Positions 22,320 through 35,449 are shown, counted from the stretch's first letter. The stretch is DNA of 64,000 nucleotides from Quillaja saponaria (GCA_029379385.1 CM055617.1:12433532-12497531), one strand, 5' to 3'. Numbers and translations are program-made. The notes: generated from the letters alone by a model not told the origin.

Positions 22320-24130
22320 ACTTGATTTTTGTTGTTGGCCTACCAGTTGTTGCTTAAGACTTCCTAATATGTCCTTTTTGCTTGATTTTGGAAGATGAAT
22401 ATTGTCATTTTAACTTCTAGAGCTGTTATATAATAGTTTTGATTAAATATTAAAAAGTTATGCAATATGAGAATAAAAAAGGGAGTTGTGTATGAAAGAT
22501 AACTGTCAAGGATCTGTATGGTTATGGAAACATGGGTTTGCTTATAACTTGTAAATGTAGTGCTATGTTCATATTATATTTGGATTTTGAGTTATGAATG
22601 GCTTTTTGGAAAGTTAGAAAAGGTTGCATTAAAACTGGAAACCCATTTTTATCCAGTGTTATAGATGAGATGCAATCACTTTGTCTTCATTATTATATAT
22701 TATTATTGAAAAGGAGTAATAGAATAAACAAAGATAAAAATACTAACTTCTCAGTTTCTGTAGAAGAATTGTGCTGTTTATTCCAGGGAATGGCATTCTC
22801 TTTTAAAACACATACACACAAACTTTTTGTCTCTCTCACTCCCATGTGGTATGCTCGTTGGACTTGATGATGCTTGAATGCAATTTATTCTCCGTTTTGC
22901 GTAATTTTTATTATTCTTATTGTAATAATCTAAACAAGACCTGGTATTGAATTTATGAATCTTTATGTCGTGGTTATTTAGAAATAGTGACTATAGCTAG
23001 TAGGATAATTGATAAATAAAAATGGTTTGGATGGAAGTGATTTCCTTTGAAGTTGGAGGATCAATTTGATTTCTAGGTTATCAGTTAAAGATTGAGAATA
23101 TGTCAAGAAAAGAAGCTTATTGGCGAGAGGTACATCCATACGTCAATTATAAGAATCCATTTGGTGCTGAAATTGCCTGGCATAAAGAATTGTCATTTGG
23201 TGCTTGGGTTACTTTCCCCAATCATATTAGTTTGCCTTTTTGTTAAAATAATTTCTATTGAGATTAGTTAAACCTCTGACAGAATTTAAGCTAGATTTTC
23301 TGGTTATAGATTTAACAATTGTTCTGGTATGACAGTTAGATTTATTGTGAAGTTCTTTTTTTACATTTAGCCTTATTACACTATGTTTAATTGACATCAA
23401 TAATAATATTTGAACTTGGTTTTGTTGAAATTTGTTAGGCATGTAAGTTGAAAATAAACATATCTCCAAGTTGGTTATAAAAATGTTTATGAGTAAATTT
23501 TAAATATATGCATAAAATTTAGTATTTATATATTTTCGTAATTAAAATATTATAACCTATAAAAGTGACAAACTAAGTAATACTAGAAAATTTAATTGTA
23601 GCTCTAGAACTTGTGATTAAGCCAATGACGTGCGTGAATGCAAAAGGGAATGACGAGTAAAATTGATAAACGATGAGTGGTTAAATGCTACTTTTGGTTG
23701 CTAGATTAATATGTGTATTTGTTATGTATGTTTGAATAGATATTTTTATATGAAAGCATAAGCTTGCATAGTGCTTAATTTGAGGTTTTTGAATTATGTT
23801 TGATGTGTGAAATTGTTTGTGATAGATGAGGGCTAATAAAACTGATTTTTATTTCTAAAATGAAATTTTTTTCCGAAATGGTTCTTACTTCCAAAGTAGA
23901 ATTCGAGTGTGCTTAGAATATTCTGAGATATTCTAATTTTGAGAAGTGTTTTAAAATATTTGAGTACTCAGCCTCGGTGGGATGGATTATGTACAGGAAT
24001 GTATATGGTGTGCGGGCGAAAAAATGCCCCATGGGAGGATGTATGGTGTGCAGGATTGAGTTACTCTATTGTCTCTTTATGTGCTTTGATTGTTTTGATT
24101 GAATTGTGCAGACTACTACTTGAACTGTGT
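22320..24130. other. Intergenic DNA; possible old LTR sequence before the copia insertion
   Basis: No gene is recognised. The last 250 bases (about 23.9-24.13 kb) are less AT-rich and carry 'gagtactcagcctcggtgggatgg', while 'tactcactgagttcgtagg' lies just past the copia element at 30571. Motifs like these are frequent in plant gypsy LTRs, so the copia element may have inserted into an older LTR. This is a weak inference. Confidence 0.35.
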
Positions 24131-24140
24131 GTAGGGATTT

Positions 24141-25581
24141 TGATTATACCGAGCACAACGAAAATTAAAATTTTGGCATAATCAAATCTCTAGGATAATC
24201 TCTATTATTTATGAACCGATATTTTTCTATTAATCTTATAAATAGAATATTACCTCTTGAAGCGATTAGGACGATCTTAACTTTTGATCCACAAGTTGTA
24301 CATGGTGTACAACCTTTAAGTGTATCCACACTGAATGACTTGATCAAGAGCTATGTGTTGGCTGCCAAAAATCTCCTTGTGTGTTAGCACAAGTGATGAG
24401 ATTTTCTCACGTCTCACAAACACTCAGTTTGCCAAAAATTCTCTGCAGAGAATTTTGGCTCTCTGTAATCAAATTGCATCCATTTGTGTGTGATCCCTTA
24501 GGTTCATATTAAACTGGCAGTAGGCCACATTAACTTAATGTATTTTTCAATTAGATCCACATCTAATTAATTTAAATCAAAACTAGTTTTGATTTACCCA
24601 TTAATGAGAATTAATTATTAAATTAATTATCGGGTTACCTACAAGTCAAGATTGATGCCTAGCAACATATGATGACTACCAAGATAATATAAATATATTT
24701 GTGAACCTTTCCGTTGTTAGCTACAATCTTTTCATCATTCAATGTTCTTGATTAAACTTAGAATATGGATTAATGTCAAACCCTAAATAGTTTAATCTGA
24801 TGTATCTATTTATAAGTCACAACTCATGTGGTGAAACTTAAATTCTCTAATCTAGTTTCACACCACCCTGGCCAGGGACTTTCAGAGTTATGTCTTAATT
24901 AGATAATATAGAACATTCTCTCTCTTTACTGAGAGTGATAGATCCCTTATTGTACATTCATATACCTTCATACATAGATAGTCATACCCAACATCTATCT
25001 CTGTATAACCCATGGTGAATTATACTTAGATAGTATCAAAGCATAATAACCTATGTACAAGGTATCTATGATGCCTCAGGTCTGAAGATCATTTGCACCA
25101 CTACAACGAAGAAAACTCATTGACAACTATGTAAAAGTCCATATGAGTATTCTATGATCGAGTCAATTCAGTGACCTTGTTCTCTAATAAGCACTTACAT
25201 GTTTATTATAGTGTCAACTACACAAGTGATCATGAGATCGATCACCCTCAACATTTGAGCTAATATAACATGTACTAATCTAACCAGATCATTAATTCCC
25301 ATTATTAATGATCCTATGATTAGGAATATTTAAGAACAAAGCTTAAGAAAATATATCTCATAAGCATGATCACATCATGGTTCTTATTTTCATTGCTTAT
25401 ATTTTATGGGATTTATCATGTTCATACTAAAGAATTAACTAGCAATTAAAATACATGATAAATAATAATACCATATAATAATGAAACATATTCATTTTAT
25501 TAATAACTAAATAAGACTGTATTTATAAGTAATATATCATAGACATCTAATATCCTTGGCTTGTAAGGCATACTACTAACA
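24141..25581 (-). repeat. 3' LTR of copia element 1
   Basis: 1,441 bp. On the minus strand it starts TGTTAGTA and ends GGTATAATCA. It is collinear with 28979-30429 throughout. The polypurine tract lies directly next to it. The repeated 60-codon frame beginning MIKSFSVDTL is present in both LTRs and is not a gene. Confidence 0.92.
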
Positions 25582-25595
25582 ATCTCCCACTTGCA
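25582..25595 (-). other. Polypurine tract of copia element 1
   Basis: The minus strand reads GCAAGTGGGAGAT directly before the TGTTAGTA start of the 3' LTR, the usual copia arrangement for plus-strand priming. Confidence 0.8.
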
Positions 25596-25601
25596 CTAAA
25601 G

Positions 25602-27240
25602 TCAATCGCTCTTGTATCTCATACCTATCTTCTCAAAGTGGCGATCAAAATTTTGTTGAGACAATGGTTTAGTGAATGCATTTGCTATATTATCATTTGT
25701 TAATACCTTTTGTATATTTACATCACCCCTATCAATGATTTCTCTAATCAAATGAAAATGCCTTAGAATGTGTTTGGTCTTTTGGTGAGACCTTGGTTCC
25801 TTTGCCTGTGCTATGGCTCCATTGTTATCACAGTATAATGAGACTGAATTAACAATATCAGGAACCACACCTAGCTCGTTGATGAACTTTCTTATCCAAA
25901 CAGCTTCTTTGGCAGCTTTGTTGGCAACAATATATTCAGCCTCAGTGGTTGAGTCTGCAATGGTGTCTTGTTTAAAACTTTTCCAATGCACCGTTCCACC
26001 ATTCAAGGTGAATACATACCCTGATATAGACTTACTATCATCCTTATCATATTGAAAATTTGAGTCTGTAAAGGCATCAATTTTCAAATCTGATCCTGCA
26101 TAGATGAGAAACAAATCTTTAGTCTTTCTTAAGTACTTAAAAATGTTCTTCACTGCTTTTTAATGACATTCACTGGGATTAGACTGATATCTGCTTATTA
26201 CACTAAGTGCATAAGCAACATCAGGTCTAGTACATACCATAAAATACATGATAGATCCTATTGCCGAAGCATAAGGTATTTTACTCATTAATTCTCTTTC
26301 TTGAGGTGTCGGGGGTGACATTTTCTTAGAAAGAGTAATTTCATGACTCATAGGCAAATAGCCTTTCTTAGAATCATTAATACTAAACCTCTTCAATATT
26401 TTATCTATATATGTAGATTGGGACAAGCCAAGCAACATTTTAGATCTATTTCTATAGATCTTAATCCCTAATATATAAGTAGCTTCACCCAAATCTTTCA
26501 TGGAGAAGCTCTTTGATAGCCAAACCTTGACTGATTGTAACATAGCTACATCGTTCCCAATGAGTAGTATGTCATCCACATATAGGATTAAGAAAGCAAT
26601 AGCGCTCCCACTAACCTTTTTTGTACTCACAAGGTTCATCCGGATTCTTAATAAAATCAAACTTTTTGATTAGTTCATCGAAACGGATGTTCCAACTTCT
26701 TGAAGCTTGCTTGAGTCCATAAATGGATCTCTGTAGCTTGCATACTTTGTGTTTATCATCACTAGATATAAAACCCTTAGGTTGTGTCATGTACACATCC
26801 TCTTCAATGTTTCCATTGAGAAATGCGGTTTTTACATCCATTTACCATATTTCATAATCATAGTATGCAGCTATAGCAAGTAAAATCCTAATTGATTTAA
26901 GCATGACTACAGGGAAAAAGGTTTCATCAAAATCAATTCCTTACTTTTGACTATATCCTTTCTCCATTAGTCTTGCTTTATAGGTTTCAACCTTTCCATC
27001 TACTCCAATCTTCCTTTTGAAGACCCATTTGCAACCTATAAGTACTATACCTTGAGGTGCATCAACCAAAGTTCATACTTTGTTAGAGTACATGGAATCT
27101 ATTTCGGATTTCATGGCTTCTTGCCACTTCTTAGAGTCAATGTCATACATTGCCTCTTCATAGGTAGTAGGATCCTCATCAGTTATGAGTTGACCGTCAT
27201 CACCCTTAATGAGAAATCCATAATATTGAGAAATCCATAA
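25602..27240 (-). pseudogene. Copia reverse transcriptase-RNase H, broken
   Basis: In sense order: 'MDVKTAFLNGNIEEDVYMTQ' and 'GLKQASRSWN' (RT); the active-site 'LYVDDILLIGND' (YVDD intact); 'YASAIGSIMYFMVCTRPDVA'; RNase H with 'FTDSNFQ...SISGYVF' and 'DSTTEAEYI'; and the end 'ILRHFHLIREIIDRGDVNI'. Two clear breaks follow. The frame shifts inside a six-base T run (26617-26622), just before the YVDD segment. A TAA (26160-26162, read on the minus strand) replaces the conserved Trp in the 'ECHWKAVK' motif. An extra stop near 26941 interrupts the N-terminal part. RNase H is otherwise open for 183 codons. Confidence 0.9.
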
Positions 27241-27581
27241 TATCTCTTAGGTGGTTTAGGTATCCTTCCTGACCTACGTAAAAGTTGTGTACTTTGAGGT
27301 TCCACTTCAATAAGTACCTGAGGTGGCGGTGTATCATTCGCTTGTGGTTCTTGTGATATCTCATCAAGTTCTATCTTACTCCTACTATTTCCTTCCAACA
27401 TAAACTCTTGTTCTAGAAAGATAGCATGTTTTGAAATGAACACTTTTTATTCCAATGGGTGATAGAAATAATATCCAGCAGTTTCCTTAGGATATCCCAC
27501 AAACCTGCACTTATCAGATTTTGCTCCTAGCTTATCTGATTGTAATCTTTTTACATATGCAGGACAACCCCAAATCTTAAT

Positions 27582-28424
27582 TTAATTAAGATTAGGTTTC
27601 TTCTCTTTCCATATCTCATATGGTGTTGATGATACAGCCTTTGAGGGTACTCTATTGAGTAGGTAGGCAGCAGATAGTAGGGCATAACCCCATAAAGAGG
27701 TAAAAAGATCAGTGTAACTCATCATGGATCGAACCATGTCTAACAATGTTCGGTTTCTTCTTGTTGACACACCATTCATTTGTGGTGTTCCAGGAGGAGT
27801 CCACTGAGAGAGAATTCCATTCTCTTTTAGATGATCAATAAATTCATCAGACAAGTATTCACCTCCCCAATCTAATCGAAGAGTTTTAATACTCTTCCCA
27901 GTTTGCTTTTCAACTTCACTTTTGAATTCTTTGAACTTTTCAAATGATTCATATTTATACTTCATTAAGTATACATACTCATACCTAGAAAGGTCATTAG
28001 TGAAAGTAATAAAATAAGAGTAACCTCCCCGAGCAGTGACTGTTAAGGGTTCACACACATCAGTATACATTAACCCTAATATATCTCCAGCTCTTTCTCC
28101 ATGTCCTCTAAATGGAGATCTAGTCATTTTTCCTATGAGACAAGCTTCACAAGTTGGATAGGATTCAAAATCCTTGAAGTCTAAATAACATTCTTTTACC
28201 AACTTGTGAACTCTATCTTCATTAATATGACCTAGTCTTAAGTGCCACATATATGAATAATTTACTTGATCATTCTTCTTTTTGTTTAAATGTTCGATAT
28301 TAAGTACATTACCATGCACATTAAGAATATAAAGACCATCATCTAAAGTACCAATACCATAAAATTCATTACGGAAATAAATCGAACAAAATTTTTTCTT
28401 AAAATTCATAACCTTCTCTATCAA
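27582..28424 (-). pseudogene. Copia integrase, catalytic Glu lost
   Basis: 280 open codons. The GAG-pre-integrase zinc region ('WHLRLGHINEDRVHKLVKE', then 'CEACLIGKMTRSPF') precedes the catalytic core: first Asp in 'MYTDVCEPL', second Asp in 'TLRLDWGGEYLS'. The third residue of the DDE triad should be the Glu of 'GVSERRNRTLL', but the sequence reads GVSTRRNRTLL, with ACA (Thr). 'QMNG' also replaces the usual 'QWNG'. The core folds as in other plant copia elements, but the enzyme should be inactive. Confidence 0.9.
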
Positions 28425-28477
28425 GTTTAGAAATAGAAATAATGTTCTTAACTAAAACTGGTATGTAGAAGCAATCA

Positions 28478-28978
28478 TTAAGTTCTAATATTTTTTTTAG
28501 ATGGTAAAACTAAGCAATAGGTTCCTACAGCTAATGTAGCAACTTTTGCTCCATTTTCTAGTCGCAAGTCTACTTCACCTTTGCTAAGCCTTATACTTCT
28601 TTTCAGTCCCTGCATAGAATTACAGATGTGAGAACCACTACCAGTATCTAATACCCATGAAGTAGAATCGTTAATAGTTATATTAACTTCAATAACAAAT
28701 ATATGAGACATACCTTCAGAAGGTTTGTTCTTCAAACTTGCAATTTCTCTTCCAATGTCCATCTTTGTCACAATGGAAGCATTGTCCCTTATCATTAGCC
28801 TTAGAAGGTTTCTTAATACCACCATTAGGTTTGTGTAGCTTCTTCTTTTTCGAATCCTTCTTTTTAGAAGAACTCTTGCCCTTTTTAGACTTTGAAGAGC
28901 TACCTACATACATAATGTGGTTTTTATCATTCTTAATAGATGGCTCAACAGTTTTCAACATGTTAACAATAGAGATTT
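28478..28978 (-). pseudogene. Copia gag C-terminus and protease, gag N-terminus missing
   Basis: A Lys/Ser-rich linker precedes the zinc knuckle CFHCDKDGHWKRNC (C-X2-C-X4-H-X4-C, intact). The aspartic protease then carries 'WVLDTGSGSHIC' with its DTG triad intact. Knuckle and protease are in different frames. Sense-upstream of the linker, only about 80 bases separate the gag reading frame from the LTR. A complete copia gag needs about 200 more residues plus a leader with a PBS. This shows a deletion at the LTR-gag junction near 28978. Confidence 0.85.
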
Positions 28979-30429
28979 TGATTATACCGGGCACAGCGAA
29001 AATTAAAATTTTGACATAATCAAATCTCTAGGATAATCTTTATTATTTATGAACCGATATTTTTCTATTAATCTTATAAATAGAATGTTATCTCTTGAAG
29101 CGATTAGGACGATCTTAACTTTTGATCCACAAGTTGTATAGGGTGTACAACCTTTAAGTGTATCCACACTGAATGACTTGATCAAGAGCTATGTGTTGGT
29201 TGCTAAAAATCTCCTTGTGTGCTAGCACAAGTGATGAAATTTTCTCACATCTCACAAACACTCAGTTTACCAATAATTCTCTGCAGAGAATTTTGGCTCT
29301 CTGTAATCAAATTGCATCCATTTGTGTGTGATCCCTTAGGTTCATATTAAACTGGCAGTAGGCCACATTAACTTAATGTATTTTTCAATTAGATCCACAT
29401 CTAATTAATTTAAATCAAAACTAATTTTGATTTACCCATTAATGAGAATTACTTATTAAATTAATTTTCGGGTTACCTACAAGTCAAGATTAATGCCTAG
29501 CAGCATGTGATGACTACCTAGATAATACAAATATATTTGTGAACCTTTCCGTTGTTAGCTACCATGCAATTCAATCTTTCTATCATTCAATGTTCTTGAT
29601 TAAACTTAGAGTATAGATTAATGTCAAACCCTAAATAGTTTAATTTGATGTATCTATTTATAAGTCACAACTCATGTGGTGAAAATTAAATTCTCTAATC
29701 TAGTTTTACACCACCCTGGCCAGGGACTTTCTGAGTTATGTCTTAATTAGATAACATAGAACATTCTCTCTCTTTACTGAGAGTGATAGATCCCTTATTG
29801 TACATTCATATACCTTCATACATAGATAGTCATACCCAACATCTATCTCTATATAACCCATGGTGAATTATACTTAGATAGTATCAAAGCATAATAACCT
29901 ATGTACAAGATATCTATGATGCCTCAGGTCTGAAGATCATTTGCACCACTACAACGAAGAACACTCATTGACAACTATGTAAAAGTTCATATGAGTATTC
30001 TATGATCGAGTCAATTCAGTGACATTGTTCTCTAACAAGCACTTACATGTTTATTATAGTGTCAACTACACAAGTGATCATGAGATCGATCACCCTCAAC
30101 ATTTGAGATAATATAACATGTACTAATCTAACCGGATCATTAATTCTCATTATTAATGATCCTATGATTAGGAATATTTAAGAATAAAGCTTAAGAAAAT
30201 ATATCTCATAAGCATGATCACATCATGATTCTTATTTTCATTGCATATATTCTATGGGATTTATCATGTTCATACTAAAGAATTAACTAGCAATTAAAGT
30301 ACATGATAAATAATAATACCATATAATAATGAAACATATTCATTTTATTAATAACTAAATAAGACTGTATTTATAAGTAATATACCATAGACATCTAATA
30401 TCATTGGCTTGTAAGGCATAGTACTAACA
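28979..30429 (-). repeat. 5' LTR of copia element 1
   Basis: 1,451 bp with the same TGTTAGTA...GGTATAATCA ends as the 3' LTR. It is about 10 bases longer because of a small indel near 29560. On the internal side, where a PBS should begin, the sense strand reads AAATCTCTATTGTTAACATG, which is not complementary to a usual initiator-Met tRNA end. Confidence 0.92.
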
Positions 30430-31660
30430 CTATGCTTGTTAAGTTTTATATTTTCCGTAATTGTGTACATGTAACCTTAGTTGTTTTGAAATTCATCTTA
30501 TGTGATATTAGTTGACCTATATATTATATATGTGTATTGAATGATGCTAGTACTCTTTAGGTATATTTTTCTACTCACTGAGTTCGTAGGACTCACCATT
30601 TTTCTGTTGATATTTTTTTTAGAAACAGGATTTCAATATACATTATTAAGAGCTCATGACTTGTCAACAGCGTGTGACAAGGTATTTCTTCTGAATCTTA
30701 TACTTGAAGTTAATGCTGAAAGTTTGCAATGACAATAGGATTCTGAGTCGTTGTATTTGGTTTTGTGTGATAGTCTAATTGATATTATTTATGATATGAC
30801 TGGAATGGAGCTCCCCTGTATATCTTGTGGTAATTGTGATCTATTTGTATATAACCAAGTGTACTTTATTTGTATTTTGAGCATGTTTCACATTGCAGGA
30901 AACCTCTACCGAAAATTTTTAATAAACTGTTATATATTTCCAGTAAATAAACATTTGTAGTTAAAGTTGTATTTTCTAAATTTTATTTTTAGTCCTTGGT
31001 TTGGTCAACGATATGTTTGTTTCTTTGTTTCGAAATCAGGGTTACAGAGATCTAGTTATCCATTTCTCCAGCCATTCATGTATCCATGTGAGGTATGACA
31101 ATATAAGAGTGATTTATACATGTTGTCTAACACCTTAAACTACATCCTAATGGTAAGATCCTATCCCATTCAAGAAAGTAACATATCCATTCCATTAAGA
31201 TGTTAAATCTCTTCAATTTATTTTGTCTAAATTTCAACATTATTTTCTATGGTCTCTTAAGTGCACAACATAGACACGGTAACATCGTAACTATGTATGT
31301 GCCTGGAGAACATAGAAAAATGACAATCATTGAAATTTCAAACAAATGAATAAAAAGTTTAGCATCTTACTACATGAAATGATGTTTCGCATTCTTAAAT
31401 TGTCTAGCTTGGACAATTCAAGGATAGATAATGAATGAATTGAATATTTGTCCATAACTAAATGAACATTAGCATATAAATTCATTTCTACCAATTGATC
31501 CTTGAACGAGATTCCAAGATTTTCATGATTATGCATTCGTGATGTTGGTTTCATCAAAAATAAATTGTTCAAACAATTATAAATTAATTAATGTGTACAA
31601 CATTTTCCAATGTGAGGTTTCAAATAAAATGAGCTTCACTTTTCCAATAAATTTGACTTA
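30430..31660. other. Intergenic DNA
   Basis: Frames of 63 and 69 codons (30541-30732 and 30751-30960, +) are hydrophobic and unrecognised. No domain or splice structure supports them. Confidence 0.45.
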
Positions 31661-31669
31661 ATTCACTTG

Positions 31670-32330
31670 CTTGTTAACTAACAAACCAAGTTCTAATCCA
31701 ACACTAGGCTTTTACAATCCAAAACTCACACTAGACCAACTACTAAACTCAAGTTATTACATCTCTAGTCTAAAGTCCTAACAAACCCGAAAGTCCTCAC
31801 TTCACCATTATCAAACAACTAAGTTTCAATTAAAACACGGATTTCCAAACTTCCAAAATTTATTTCATTTGGTTTTCTCCTAACAAACTAAGTTTTAATT
31901 CTACAATAGGTTTTACAATCCAAAACTCAAACCTAGGCCAATTTATGCATGCTCCTAATTGTCGCAATCTAATTTCATTACTAAACCAATGTAATTTCAT
32001 CTATAACCTAAAATCCTATTGAACCCCATAATCCTTACTTTACCATTATCCAAAAACTAAGTTTCAATTGAAGCATGGATTTTAAATTTTCAAAATTCAT
32101 TTCATTTGGTTCAACCCAAACCTAAAACCTAGACTAACTAATAAACCAAGGTCTAATCCTAAAGTAATTTTACAACCCAAAGATAAAACCTAGACCAATT
32201 TATTCATGCTTCTAATTAATTGTAACAATCTAATTTCATTACTAAATAATTTGGCTTAATACAAATCCTAACCAACCTCATATTTCTCACTTTTTCATTA
32301 TCAAATAATTTAATTAGTTGCAATCAAAGT
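31670..32330. repeat. Diverged tandem repeat, about three units of 200-255 bp
   Basis: The anchor 'tttacaatccaaaactca' (or variant) occurs at about 31711, 31912 and 32168. Each is followed by 'c.tag.ccaa', 'aatttcatta' and 'aaactaagtttcaatt' in the same order. Units are well diverged. The plus strand is rich in A and C and poor in G, which is unlike the neighbouring DNA. Confidence 0.6.
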
Positions 32331-32339
32331 TCTTCATTC

Positions 32340-35300
32340 ATAACCAAAACTGAGAAACTCCTTTGGTTAAATTAAACCCCCAAGTCCCCAACTAGTCAAT
32401 TATGCTAACAACTTAATCTCTAAAATTTTCTTACACCTTAATTAAATCTAATTCTACTTAGTTCCACTTCCTACAATTAAATCCACCAAATTCATTTTTT
32501 ATTCATAGATGTTTATCAACTTACATACGGACACACTCATTGTTTAATCTATTTACTGCTAAATCTTCCTAACAATTATTTAACTACACAATATCTAAAT
32601 CAATTCCAATCTTTAAATATCCTAACCCAAAAATCATAATTCAATCTTCAACCTAACCCATATCCAAAATCAAATATAAAAAATAATTACTAATAATTTA
32701 ACCATCCAATTTCAAGCAAAAATAAATTTTCCAAGTTCACCATACACAATTTTATTTACACTCCTACTCCATGCCTTATAAATTCTCTCTTGTACCTCTC
32801 ATCAAACTGTCTTTTTCTTGTAACGAATATTTAATTACATTTGCATTAAACACCTAAATTATAAATATTAGTGAGTCTAAAGATATCATTTCTGCTAAAA
32901 AAAAGTTTCATAAAAATCCGGATTTAGCAATTTTTTTTTTCTTTTTGTTTATTAGAGAAATAAGTTTTAATATATATGACCACTTTGCTCTTAACAGAAA
33001 AATGACCCAATTCTTTTTTTAAATGGTTTATTTTAATTTTCAAGATCAAAAAATCCAAAAATGCAGTCAAAGAAAACAAAAGAATTCCGAGAAAGGAATT
33101 CAAAGTATGATAACATGAAAATGTCCGTTGATTTTTCCAAATTCTAATCATTGAGTAAACTTCTTTTTCGTCAACACCAAATTACAGAACGTTGTTGCAA
33201 TAGAAAAAGAAAAAAATAGATACTGGTTCGAGCCACTTAGTGGTCTCTGGTGGATGGTGGTCAACGTTGAGATGGTTGAAATTGAAACCCATCTTTGACG
33301 TGGTCAAATCTTTGACTTGGACCAATTCAAAGAATAACCAATTTATGACTTGAAGGCTGCTTTGGCCTTTGAGACCTCTGCATGCTGCTCAGTAAATTAA
33401 TATCAGTGGGGTAAAATATTATATAACTTTTTTCATAAAAATTTCTACCTTTTAAATGCAAAGGTATTTTGATAAATTTATCATATTTAATATAAATTAC
33501 ATTATATAATTATAATGTTATTTTGTTGAAAAATATATTATATTTTGTTGTGGCAAAATGATAGTTATTGTAGTATCACATTTTTATCAATTTTATCTCA
33601 AATATCAATTTTTTATTTCAAAATTATTTTTTTGGATAAAATTTGCGTCATTACCTTCAAAATATTTGTAAGTGTTCCATCAACCTACCGTAATGCGACT
33701 TAAAGCATAATACTTTTAGTCACATGTGTGTTGAATTGATAATAATAATTTAAATTCATCTTTCTCACACATCTATTAGAATTTGTATATGTGGGCTACT
33801 ATTAATTGTATGGTTTTGTTTTAATAATAAAACAAGCTTAAGGTTTTATTTATTTGAGACATGCTACTAAAAGCTTATATAATTTATGTGATCATTTAGA
33901 ATAGGGCTTAAGAACACGTCTTATCTGATTAGATGTCTTATTTGATTAGATGTAGATTGACAGTAAGTGTAAGCTGAGTAACTTTAAGAGTCTTTAATAA
34001 AAGGACTCTTAGAGCTTTATATGATAATAAATAGTTAGGTCCTCTCTCCTCTCTCAACATCCGTATTTTGTCCCATTGAGAACTGCCACTAAATATAGAG
34101 AATACGAAGAGGAAGACCTGGTTATGTGAGCATTTAGTGAGCATGCTTGATTGAGATTCTATATATCTGCTGTTATGGCTCAATCAGGTATGCAAACCTT
34201 ATTATTAATGTGTTCTAAATTCATGTATGAGATCATGTATATATATTACAACATCTTCATCATCTCTCACTAAAAATCATGAAATTAGGATTTGTAATAG
34301 TTGGATATTGTATAAAAAAAAAAAAAAAATTAGTTTTAGGATGAAAATGATATATATATATATATATATCTTTAAGGAAAATTGTTTATACTATGTTTTG
34401 CAAATATTTTTAATCCCAATATTTTAATTGAGATAGACAAAATAATATTTTAAGAATAGTAAATATCATTATCATATAACTGACTCATAATTATTAATTG
34501 TTCAATTCCCGATTCCCTCTCATTTCTAATTAATACTTTATTCTCTCACTATATAATGAGTATTTGCTTTCTTTTTACCCCCTGGTTTAGCTTTTAAAAT
34601 AGTTTTTGGATTTAAGTTTGTCTACAAAACTGTTTGGTAATAGATATTTTACTTTTTATGCTTTATGAAAAAATATTTAGACAAATATAACCACATTATT
34701 TGTCAAAATGATATTTTTTATTTTTATTTTTTAGTAAATTTAATACTCAATATTATTTTTTTTAAAATAAAATCAAACAAAAAATTTAATATCACACAAT
34801 ACTTTTATATTAACTCATTTAAATATTTTTTCAGCTTTTTATACAATACTTTTTAAACAAATCTAATTAAAAGTATTTTTACATACAATATTTTTACATA
34901 TAACTTTACCAAACAAACCCATTACTATTAGATTGGTGTCACGAATAGTATATAATTTTTTCAAATAAAAGAAATGATGGAAAGACTTTCAACAAAAAAG
35001 AATGGCAAAAGAAAGAGAAAATTAAATAAAGCATTCATCAATAGAAAAAACTTTTTTAGATCTTTTATTTAAAAAAGGACAATAATTTTATTTTTTTTTA
35101 TAAGAGGAAAAGTAATAAACAACAAAAATCTTAGTGTAGTAAAATGCAAATCTTGAGCATTAAAGGACAAAGTTAAATATTTATAACCTTTTACTTTATT
35201 CAGTTCCTTCTCTCAATAAATTCAAACACACATTTGTTTTATTTTGTATTGGTAATGAGCCAGACTAATTTTTTTTATTTGATTATGTGGGCAACAATGA

Positions 35301-35445
35301 AAAAATTAAAAAACATATAATAGGATACAATTATAGATTTTTTTTTTATAAAATCAGTCAAGGAAAATGAAATTTTTTCATATACTGCAAATATAATTTT
35401 AAGAAGTCAGTGGGTCGGCTCCCTCTATAAATTATTTTGTCCACC
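32340..35445. other. AT-rich intergenic DNA with an old repeat
   Basis: No gene is recognised. About 33550-33740 and 34225-34310 match the two halves of the repeat at 17930-18240, separated here by about 480 bases that could be a later insertion. There is a (TA)n run near 34350 and several A/T runs. A 63-codon frame at 34665 lies in low-complexity AT DNA. Confidence 0.45.
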
Positions 35446-35449
35446 ATCA

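Larger units (their letters stand above)
24141..30429 (-). mobile_element. Ty1/copia retrotransposon with two long LTRs, internally truncated
   Basis: Two direct repeats (24141-25581 and 28979-30429) bound a minus-strand pol. Sense order is 5' LTR (high coordinates), partial gag zinc knuckle, protease, integrase, RT, RNase H, PPT, 3' LTR. By eye the LTRs differ at about 3-5% of positions, so it is younger than the copia element at 51-56 kb. Defects: no primer-binding site, no N-terminal gag, several stops and frameshifts, and a lost integrase glutamate. The 5-mers flanking the outer ends (GATTT and CTATG) do not match, so there is no target duplication. Confidence 0.9.

Noticed and set aside
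24165..24347. 60-codon frame beginning MIKSFSVDTL, also at 29003-29185
   Set aside because: Both copies lie inside the two copia LTRs. The frame is duplicated only because the LTRs are.
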